Assembly (NCBI GenBank): GCA_040773965.1
Contig: JAXGVG010000090.1
Coordinates: forward strand, 1-7,891
Source of the DNA: JAXGVG01 sp040773965
GTDB lineage: Bacteria; Pseudomonadota; Alphaproteobacteria; UBA9219
DNA length: 7,891 nucleotides
Direction of reading: 5' to 3'
The position numbers and the translations under genes are program-made. The notes under the pieces are model-generated. The model made no database searches and had not been told where the DNA came from. It worked only from the letters and a program-made list of their open reading frames with translations. Positions 1-5,600 of the stretch are shown piece by piece (the first letter of the stretch is position 1; each line of letters begins with the position of its first letter).

Positions 1-348
1 CACGGCGGCAAAGGCCTCCTGCATTTTAAATTCGGGCGCAGGCGGCAGGATGATGGCAATTTGCGTAAAGAAAACGAACAAAAGGCCGCATATGAAGCCC
101 ATCCAGATCAAACGGCGCGTCCGGTTGAAGCCATAGACTTCCGTGAGCACGTCGCCAAATACGCAATTCAGAGAATAGACAAGAATAGCGGCGGAAAAGA
201 CGAGCGGCCCAACGGCAAAGAGTTTGCTTGCCGTCACCCACGTGACGATGAGCGCGCAGATGTAAAGACTGCCGATGGCATCGAGGTATTTCGGGTGCCA
301 TTCGTTATCGCTGCCTGTCTCTCTTAAATTCAAATCGCGTTTTAACAT
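1..348 (-). CDS. yhhQ: Queuosine precursor transporter, YhhQ/VUT family (partial, runs off left edge)
   Basis: This is the first 116 codons of a multipass inner-membrane protein; the rest lies beyond base 1. The frame is open from the ATG at 348 to the edge. Visible are a hydrophilic N-terminus (1-22), hydrophobic segments at about 24-43, 47-65 and 79-102, and the block FGDVLTEVYGFNRTRR at 64-79. That block, with its conserved acidic pair before a VYG and an arginine cluster, is the family signature I recognise. Family members import 7-cyano-7-deazaguanine or related queuosine precursors for tRNA modification; this role is family knowledge, not shown here. AGGA lies 7 bases before the ATG and supports this start. 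The gene is divergent from the XRE regulator. I looked for a preQ1 riboswitch in the leader and saw no convincing match. The 91-residue frame at 26-301 on the same strand is a shadow of this gene. Confidence 0.9.
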   Translation of the reverse strand, partial: MLKRDLNLRETGSDNEWHPKYLDAIGSLYICALIVTWVTASKLFAVGPLVFSAAILVYSLNCVFGDVLTEVYGFNRTRRLIWMGFICGLLFVFFTQIAIILPPAPEFKMQEAFAAV

Positions 349-436
349 ATCGGTGTCCTAAAATAGGGGTTGGAGCTTGATTGAAGGCCGTCACTAAGAG
401 CCCGTTCATCATCTCAATGCGACACCAAAATGGTGC

Positions 437-542
437 CGTCATTCCGGCGAAAGCCGGAATCTGGTGTCGCGTGTCCACGCGACGTATCGTTATACGGCTC
501 GCGGACGCTCGCCTCTGGATCCCGTTTTTCAACGGGATGACG
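437..542. repeat. Compound REP-like element of four hairpins with CGTCAT/ATGACG ends
   Basis: The element begins CGTCATTCCGG and ends GGGATGACG, so its outer ends are inverted. Four hairpins can be read directly. ATTCCGGC/GCCGGAAT at 441-460 has a GAAA loop. GTCGCGTG/CACGCGAC lies at 466-483 with a two-base loop. CGTAT/ATACG lies at 483-496 with a CGTT loop. ATCCCGTT/AACGGGAT lies at 519-538 with a TTTC loop. The first and last stems are the same length (8 bp, 4-base loop). This layout fits dispersed intergenic repeats common in proteobacteria. Its CGTCATTCCGG end recurs at both ends of the GIY-YIG island at 2167-2653, so the two are probably one broad repeat family. No coding role is seen. 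Confidence 0.75.
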
Positions 543-602
543 CTTGTTTTTGCCTTTCGTTCAAAAGATTATGAACAGGCTCCAATACTTTCAGCAAGGA
601 AT

Positions 603-640
603 ATATGTTAATTAACTATCAACATATGTATAATACATAT
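603..640 (+). promoter_or_regulatory. Promoter and likely autoregulatory operator of the XRE regulator
   Basis: A perfect TATAAT lies at 629-634, placing a start near 641 and leaving a leader of about 20 bases. The -35 region (606-611) is poor. The -10 sits inside a perfect 8-bp inverted repeat, ATATGTAT-A-ATACATAT (624-640). Further half-sites occur: ATATGT at 603-608 and the palindrome ACATATGT at 622-629. ATATGTT (603-609) is also the inverse of AACATAT (621-627). Palindromes over the -10 of a gene for an HTH protein are typical of self-repression; that use is inferred. The ribosome site of the gene is GGAAAG at 650-655, 5 bases before the ATG. Confidence 0.55.
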
Positions 641-660
641 ATTAGAGCCGGAAAGTTGAA

Positions 661-1341
661 ATGATCACTATCGAGCAAATCAAGGCGGCGCGCAGTTTAT
701 TGTCCCTCAGCCAGGCGGAACTGGCCAAGGCCGCGCGAATTTCGCTTCCCGCGCTCAGCAATCTTGAGCGCGGCATCGTTACGCCGCGCGTGCGCACGGT
801 ACAGGCCGTTCAAAAGACGCTGGAGGACGCAGGCATAGAGTTCATCGACACGCACGGCGTAAGCCGTCACCGCGAAGTGATGAAAATCGAGATGTTCGAC
901 GGCAAGGATGCCGTGCGGAAACTTCTCGACGATATTTACCGGACTCTCGACGCCAAGGGCGGAGGCGATTTGCTTTGCAGCGGCATCGGCGAAAAGGAAT
1001 TTGTGGCGAACGAGGGCGCGGCGCTTGTGGCCTTTATCCGAAAGCAACACCGCCATAAGAAGATGAGAGGACGCTTGCTTGTGCTTGAAGGCGACCGGCA
1101 CTTCGTCGGCAAGCCTTCGCACAATATTTACCGCTGGGTGGACAAGGAAACGTTTGGACTCATTCCCTATTATATTTACGGCGGCAAATACGCGGTGATT
1201 TCGTGGGGGCCGCCGCGCCGCGTCGTCATCATTCACAATCCTTCGTTGGCTGAAACGCATCGCCGTCAGTTCGAGGCGGATTGGAAGCGGGCAAAAATCC
1301 CGCCGCCTTCGGTCAAATATTACTGGCCGTACGGCGAATAG
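661..1341 (+). CDS. XRE-family (Cro/CI-type HTH) transcriptional regulator with a C-terminal effector-like domain
   Basis: This is a 226-residue cytoplasmic DNA-binding protein. Residues about 4-58 form a Cro/CI-type helix-turn-helix: the recognition region reads LSQAELAKAARISLPALSNLERG and is followed by TPRVRTVQAVQKTLE. The remaining part (about 75-226) is not a typical peptidase or metabolite domain of XRE proteins. It has a LLDDIYRTL helix, the strand YAVISWGPPRRVVIIHN, and an ending of the type LAETHRRQFEADWKRAK. That ending resembles the C-terminal F-x-x-x-W helix of TrmB-like or phospholipase-D-like effector domains in other regulators. This resemblance is recalled by eye and uncertain. 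The start is supported by GGAAAG 5 bases upstream. The gene stands alone, divergent from yhhQ, with palindromes over its own -10, so autoregulation is likely. The target genes and ligand are unknown. Confidence 0.85.
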   Translation: MITIEQIKAARSLLSLSQAELAKAARISLPALSNLERGIVTPRVRTVQAVQKTLEDAGIEFIDTHGVSRHREVMKIEMFDGKDAVRKLLDDIYRTLDAKGGGDLLCSGIGEKEFVANEGAALVAFIRKQHRHKKMRGRLLVLEGDRHFVGKPSHNIYRWVDKETFGLIPYYIYGGKYAVISWGPPRRVVIIHNPSLAETHRRQFEADWKRAKIPPPSVKYYWPYGE

Positions 1342-1358
1342 AGACTCGCGAGTCTTTT
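1342..1358 (+). terminator. Weak candidate terminator after the XRE regulator
   Basis: AGACTCGCGAGTCT is a perfect 14-base palindrome that starts one base after the first base of the stop triplet's final G and is followed by TTT. As RNA it would form 5 pairs around a CGCG loop with a short U run. This is a marginal terminator and could equally be a protein-binding site. Confidence 0.35.
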
Positions 1359-1362
1359 AGGG

Positions 1363-1415
1363 TTGTTCCCGGCTTTTTATTCCTTTACACTTCCAATGTC
1401 TGAGTATGGACATTG
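1363..1415 (+). promoter_or_regulatory. Possible promoter and leader hairpin of the Lys-rich peptide gene
   Basis: TTGTTC (1363-1368) and TACACT (1386-1391) are spaced by 17 bases and make a modest sigma-70-like promoter. Just downstream, CAATGTC (1394-1400) and GACATTG (1409-1415) form a 7-bp inverted repeat with an 8-base spacer. It would be at the very 5' end of the transcript, or act as an operator. Both are read from sequence only. Confidence 0.3.
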
Positions 1416-1478
1416 ATTCTCACCTCCAACGGTTCACGTCCTGTGGACCGACCTTCAAGCCCAAGAAAGGATCGAGAT

Positions 1479-1586
1479 ATGGCAGTCAAGAGAAAGAAGG
1501 CCAAAAAGGCCGCCAAGAAACCCGTGAAAAAAGCCAAAAAGACGGCTTGCCGCAGCAAGGCGCGCAAGACAAAGAAGAGGAAATAG
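1479..1586 (+). CDS. Small lysine/arginine-rich basic protein, 35 residues
   Basis: The ATG at 1479 is preceded by AAAGG (1466-1470) at a spacing of 8 bases, and the frame closes with TAG at 1584-1586. The product begins MAVKRKKAKKAAKKPVKKAK and ends KARKTKKRK. More than half of its residues are Lys or Arg, with Ala and a few Thr, one Pro and one Cys. It has no hydrophobic segment. The composition resembles the tails of histone H1-like bacterial proteins such as AlgP or Hc1, so binding to DNA or RNA is a reasonable guess but not shown. A leader of about 85 bases and a strong terminator after the stop suggest its own short transcript. The longer frames here (1406-1705 plus and 1385-1597 minus) are shadows of it. 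Confidence 0.7.
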   Translation: MAVKRKKAKKAAKKPVKKAKKTACRSKARKTKKRK

Positions 1587-1601
1587 TTCCTTTTCAAAAG
1601 C

Positions 1602-1631
1602 TTGTCATTTGGGCCGGGGCGTGGCTAGACT
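1602..1631 (+). promoter_or_regulatory. Possible ssb promoter overlapping the terminator hairpin
   Basis: TTGTCA (1602-1607) and TAGACT (1626-1631) are 18 bases apart. They match five and four positions of the sigma-70 boxes. The -10 falls in the loop of the terminator, so a transcript from here would start near 1638 and lack the left arm of the hairpin. It is offered because no better promoter is visible between the terminator and ssb. Confidence 0.25.
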
Positions 1632-1650
1632 GTGCCCCGGCCTTATTTTT
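1612..1650 (+). terminator. Rho-independent terminator of the basic-peptide gene
   Basis: GGCCGGGGC (1612-1620) pairs perfectly with GCCCCGGCC (1634-1642) around a 13-base loop and is followed at once by TTATTTTT. It lies 25 bases after the stop of the 35-residue peptide gene and 35 bases before the ssb start. That leaves very little room for an independent ssb promoter downstream. Confidence 0.85.
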
Positions 1651-1685
1651 ATCTTTTGACGGCTTTCAGGAAAGGTGGGGGTTTC

Positions 1686-2162
1686 ATGGCAGGCAGCGTA
1701 AATAAAGTGATTATTGTCGGCAATCTGGGGCGCGATCCGGAGATCCGGACGTTTCAGAACGGCGGCCGGGTCGCCAATTTGACGGTCGCGACGTCCGAAA
1801 ACTGGAAAGACAAAGCGACGGGCGAACGCAAGGAGCGTACCGAATGGCACCGCGTGGTGATTTTCAACGAGAACCTTGTGAGCGTAGCCGAGCGTTACCT
1901 GAAAAAAGGCGCGAAGGTTTATCTTGAAGGGCAGCTTGAGACGCGCAAGTGGCAGGATCAGTCGGGGCAGGACAAATACACCACCGAAGTCGTTCTGCGT
2001 CCCTATCGCGGGGAACTGACGATGCTGGATTCCGCGAACAAAGGCGGATCGGGCCCGAGCATGGGTAGCAGCGACTTTCCCGCCAGCGATGATGGCGGCG
2101 CGTCGGCAGTCTCCGGCGGCAAGAGCGGCGGCGCGGAGATTGACGACGACATTCCGTTCTAA
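1686..2162 (+). CDS. ssb: Single-stranded DNA-binding protein SSB
   Basis: This 158-residue protein coats single-stranded DNA in replication, repair and recombination. The N-terminal OB fold (about 1-112) starts MAGSVNKVIIVGNLGRDPEI and contains the family blocks NGGRVANLTVAT, EWHRVVIFNE, AERYLKKGAKVYLEGQL and YTTEVV. A Gly/Ser-rich linker (about 115-150) follows. The acidic tip DDDIPF (153-158) is the standard docking tail for partner proteins. The ATG at 1686 is chosen because AGGAAAGGTGG (1668-1679) lies just upstream and homologous SSBs start here. An in-frame ATG at 1632 would sit inside the terminator loop and add 18 unrelated residues. The repeat-bounded island starts 4 bases after the stop, and dnaE lies beyond it in the same direction. 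Confidence 0.97.
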   Translation: MAGSVNKVIIVGNLGRDPEIRTFQNGGRVANLTVATSENWKDKATGERKERTEWHRVVIFNENLVSVAERYLKKGAKVYLEGQLETRKWQDQSGQDKYTTEVVLRPYRGELTMLDSANKGGSGPSMGSSDFPASDDGGASAVSGGKSGGAEIDDDIPF

Positions 2163-2166
2163 AATT

Positions 2167-2226
2167 AACGTCATTCCGGAAAATTTGCCTTTGTTATAAC
2201 AAAGGCAAATTTGTCCGGAACCCAGT
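2167..2226 (+). repeat. Hairpin repeat, left copy of the GIY-YIG cassette
   Basis: The copy contains a near-perfect hairpin. TTCCGGA (2174-2180) pairs with TCCGGAA (2214-2220), G2213 is bulged, and 2181-2212 is an uninterrupted 32-base palindrome centred on GTTATAAC. The element runs from AACGTCATT to CCCAGT. It starts 4 bases after the ssb stop, so it may also act as an mRNA 3' end structure, although it lacks a U run. Confidence 0.85.
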
Positions 2227-2297
2227 GGATATTTCCATGAGCGCTTAGGTATGTAAATTTTGAGACTGTTGGCTATGTATATATTTTAGACAGCACC

Positions 2298-2555
2298 ATG
2301 GCGGGAACTCTTTACATTGGTGTTACATCAGACTTAATCAAGCGTATAAGTGAACATCGTGAAAACATAACCGGCGGTTTTACCGCAAAATATAATGTCC
2401 ACAGGCTAGTTTATTATGAAAAACACGGGTCAATTGCAGATGCAATTCAGAGAGAAAAACGCTTGAAAAAATGGAAACGAGCTTGGAAAATCAGGCTAAT
2501 TGAAAAAACAAACCCGAAATGGGATGATCTTTTTCCTCAGTTGTCCGGCGGTTAA
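2298..2555 (+). CDS. Small GIY-YIG nuclease family protein, 5' end possibly damaged
   Basis: From the ATG at 2298 the frame gives 85 residues. These contain GTLYIGVTSDLIKRISEHR (the YIG half plus the conserved Arg), VYYEKHGSIADAIQREKRLKKW (with the likely catalytic Glu) and a basic C-terminus ending NPKWDDLFPQLSGG. This is the single-domain nuclease type found in many copies in some proteobacterial genomes. The frame stays open upstream to 2241, where it reads FETVGYVYILDSTMAGTLYIG. The YVYIL strand, the 'GIY' half of the site, is therefore encoded before the first ATG. No ATG, GTG or TTG lies in frame between 2241 and 2298, and no ribosome site precedes 2298. Either initiation is atypical, or the start was lost, for instance by a one-base deletion after ATG 2251. 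Codon use is AT-rich, unlike its neighbours. The family is confident; whether the gene works is doubtful. Confidence 0.75.
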   Translation: MAGTLYIGVTSDLIKRISEHRENITGGFTAKYNVHRLVYYEKHGSIADAIQREKRLKKWKRAWKIRLIEKTNPKWDDLFPQLSGG

Positions 2556-2586
2556 AGATTATTAAAAAAGTGTTGTTGAGATGATG

Positions 2587-2653
2587 ACTGGGGTCCGGAC
2601 AAATTTTCTTTTCCCCAAATAATGGGAAAAAGAAAATTTTCCGGAATGACGTT
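2587..2653 (-). repeat. Hairpin repeat, right (inverted) copy of the GIY-YIG cassette
   Basis: Read on the minus strand this copy begins AACGTCATTCCGG and ends GGACCCCAGT, matching the left copy at both ends. TCCGGA (2594-2599) pairs with TCCGGA (2640-2645). An unpaired C2600 corresponds to the bulged G2213 of the left copy in opposite orientation. The stem continues with AAATTTTC/GAAAATTT, then T/A and CCC/GGG pairs with one extra A, around a loop near CAAATAAT. The stem interior differs from the left copy although pairing is kept, which suggests selection on structure. It ends one base before the dnaE ribosome site. Confidence 0.8.
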
Positions 2654-2671
2654 GGAAAGAAAAGAAACTTG

Positions 2672-5600
2672 ATGCCCGAATCCTTCATCCATCTTCGCGT
2701 CCGGTCTTCCTATTCCCTTGCGGAAGGGGCGATCAAGATTGTCGAGGACAAGCCGAAGGACGGCAGCAAGCCCGCGCGCAAAGGATTGATCGAACTTTGC
2801 TTGCAGCACCGGATGCCGGCCGTGGCGCTGACCGACCGGGGCAATCTGTTCGGCGCGCTTTTGTTCGCCGAAGAGGCTTCCAGGGCAGGGGTGCAGCCCA
2901 TCATCGGTTGCCAGGTTTCCGTGGCGCGCCCGGATCAGAACGAATTGCCTCCGGCCCGCCGCGATACTTTCGATCAAATCGTTCTGCTTGTTCAGAATGA
3001 ATTGGGCTATCGCAATCTGTCGGCACTCGTGACGCAGTCCTATCTCGCGCCTGAAAGGCTCACGCCCTATGTCACGCGCGAAGAACTGGCGAGGTACGCG
3101 GGCGGCCTTATCGCCTTGACGGGCGGCATCGACGGGGCCGTGGGCCGCCTTCTTCTGGACGGGCAGGACGCGGCGGCCGAGGCGCATCTGAAAGAATTGG
3201 CCAATCTGTTTTTCGGACGGCTTTATGTGGAAATCGCCCGACATCATGGCGGCGACACCGGGCAAAGCGAACAGCGCATCGAAGAAGCCCTGATCGATCT
3301 GGCCTATAAGCTCGATCTGCCTCTTGTGGCGACGAACGACGTCTATTTCGGCGAGGAGGACATGTACGCGGCGCACGACGCGCTGCTTTGCATAGCCGGC
3401 AAGACCATGATCGCCGAAAAAAACCGCCGCCGCCTGACGCCGGATCATCGTTTTAAATCGGCGGCGGAAATGCGAACGCTTTTTGCCGACCTGCCGGAAG
3501 CCTGCGACACTACGCTTGTCATTGCCAGGCGTTGCGCCTTCATGCCGGAGGCCCGTCATCCCATTCTGCCTGCCTATACAACCGCGCCGGGACACACCGA
3601 AGAGGAAGAATTGCGCGTGCAAGCCGACGCGGGCCTGCAAGAACGTGTTCGCGCCACGGGTATTAAGGACCCCGCGCCCTATAAGGATCGTTTGGCGTTC
3701 GAGCTGGACATTATTACCAAAATGGGGTTTGCCGGGTACTTCCTTATCGTGTCCGACTTCATCAAGTGGGCGAAGAGCCAGAATATTCCGGTCGGTCCGG
3801 GACGCGGTTCGGGCGCCGGCTCCGTGGTGGCATGGGCGCTGCTTATCACCGATCTCGATCCCATCCGTTTCGGTTTGCTGTTCGAGCGTTTTCTCAACCC
3901 GGAGCGCGTGTCGATGCCCGATTTCGACGTCGATTTTTGCCAGGAGCGCCGCGACGAGGTCATCCATTACGTTCAGTCGAAATACGGCGCGGACCGCGTG
4001 GCGCAAATCATCACTTTCGGCAAGCTTCAGGCGCGCGCGGTTTTGCGCGACGTAGGCCGCGTGCTGGGCATGCCTTACGGCTATGTTGACAAGATATGCA
4101 AGCTCGTGCCGAGCAACCCGGCGAACCCGGTTTCGCTGCAACAGGCGCTCGATACCGAGCCACAGCTTCAACAGTTGCGCGAGAGCGATCCCGTCGTGAC
4201 CCAGTTGATGGACATTGCGCTGAAGCTCGAGGGTCTTTACCGCAACGCCTCGACGCACGCGGCGGGCGTCGTCATCGGCGACAGGCCTTTGGTCGATCTT
4301 GTCCCGCTTTACCGCGATCCGGGCGCGACGCTTCCCGCCACGCAATTCAACATGAAAATGGTGGAAAAGGCCGGGTTGGTAAAGTTCGACTTTCTCGGCC
4401 TCAAGACGCTCGACGTGCTGCACCAGACGGTGGAACTTCTAAAGGCGGAAGGCGTTTCCTGCGATCTTGCCCATTTGCCGCTCGAGGATCCGAAGACGTT
4501 TTCGCTTCTCTCGCGCGGCGACACGACAGGCGTGTTCCAGCTTGAAAGTTCGGGCATGCGCGACATTCTGCGCCGCCTGAAGCCCAACCGGTTCGAGGAC
4601 ATCATCGCGCTGGTGGCGCTTTACCGGCCAGGTCCGATGGACAACATTCCTAAATACGTCAAAAGCAAAAACGGCGAAGAGGACATTCAATACCTGCATC
4701 CGACGCTTGAGCCCGTTTTGAAAGACACCTTCGGCATCATGATCTATCAGGAGCAGGTGATGCAGGCGGCGCAGATTTTGGCGGGCTACAGCCTCGGCAA
4801 CGCCGACTTGCTCCGCCGCGCCATGGGCAAGAAAAAGCCCGAGGAAATGGCGGCTCAGCGCGCCAACTTTATCGCCGGTGCGTCCAAAAACGGCATCAAG
4901 GAAAATCAGGCCAGCCTGATTTTCGACCAGATCGACAAGTTCGCGGGCTATGGCTTCAACAAGTCGCACGCGGCCGCTTACGCGCTGATCGCCTACCAGA
5001 CGGCATGGCTTAAGGCCCATTACCCGGTCGAATTTTACGCCGCCGCCATGAATTTCGAGTTGGGCGACACGGACAAGCTCAACGTCTTCCGGCACGAGCT
5101 GGTGAGGCACGGCATCGCGCTTTTGCCGCCGGACATCAACAAATCCTTCGCCGGTTTTGTGCCGGAGTATCAGAAGAAGAAAGGGAAAAATGAAAACGTT
5201 GCCATTCGCTACGCTCTGGCGGCGATCAAGGGCGTGGGCGACGCGGCCATGCGCGCGCTTGTGGCCGAGCGCGAGGCGAACGGGCCTTTCAGGGATGTGT
5301 TCGATATGGCCGAACGAGTCGACGTGCATGCGATCAACCGCAAGCAGCTCGAAGGGCTTGTCATGGCGGGCGCGTTCGATTCGCTTAACAAGAACAGGGC
5401 GCAAGTCATTGCTTCGATAGATGTATTGCTCAAACACGGACATGCCGTGGCCGACGAGCGCGCCAGCGGGCAAATGAGCATTTTTGGCGGGGCGCAGGCC
5501 GCCGCGAAACCGAAGCTGCCTGTCGTCAAGCGGTGGGACGACCTGACGCGCCTTCAGCACGAGTTTCAGGCGCTGGGATTTTATTTGTCGGCGCATCCGC

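Larger units (their letters stand above)
349..660. other. Divergent intergenic region between yhhQ and the XRE regulator
   Basis: This stretch of 312 bases contains no credible gene. It holds the yhhQ leader (349-436), a 106-bp multi-hairpin repeat (437-542) and the AT-rich promoter/operator of the downstream regulator (about 600-660). The short frames crossing 437-542 are translations of the repeat and resemble no protein I know. Confidence 0.7.
2167..2653. mobile_element. Putative mobile cassette: GIY-YIG nuclease frame bounded by inverted hairpin repeats
   Basis: This 487-bp island fills the ssb-dnaE gap. Its outermost 20 bases are a perfect inverted repeat: AACGTCATTCCGGAAAATTT at 2167-2186 and the reverse complement at 2634-2653. 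The inner flank of each repeat also matches in inverted form, differing at one base (AATTTGTCCGGA then A or C then CCCAGT). The interior is clearly richer in A and T than ssb or dnaE and holds one nuclease-like frame. No target-site duplication is evident at the borders. Treating it as a mobile unit is inference from the symmetric ends, the composition shift and the nuclease. Confidence 0.55.

Noticed and set aside
26..301. 91-residue minus-strand frame
   Set aside because: It overlaps in another frame the yhhQ reading frame, which has recognisable membrane segments and the FGDVLTEVYG signature.
349..436. preQ1 riboswitch before yhhQ
   Set aside because: The leader lacks the paired stem and A-rich tail arrangement expected for the known classes.
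437..542. CRISPR-like array
   Set aside because: The hairpins differ in sequence and are not evenly spaced direct repeats with unique spacers.
697..1260. 187-residue minus-strand frame
   Set aside because: It is antisense to the XRE regulator, which has a clear HTH, promoter and ribosome site.
1632..1688. Earlier ssb start adding 18 residues
   Set aside because: The ATG is inside the terminator loop, the extra residues do not fit the SSB N-terminus, and a strong ribosome site precedes 1686.
1605..2174. 189-residue minus-strand frame
   Set aside because: It is antisense to ssb and has no recognisable motif.
2552..4423. Long 623-residue minus-strand frame
   Set aside because: It is an antisense shadow of dnaE in GC-rich codons, with His/Arg-rich low-complexity content and no domain.
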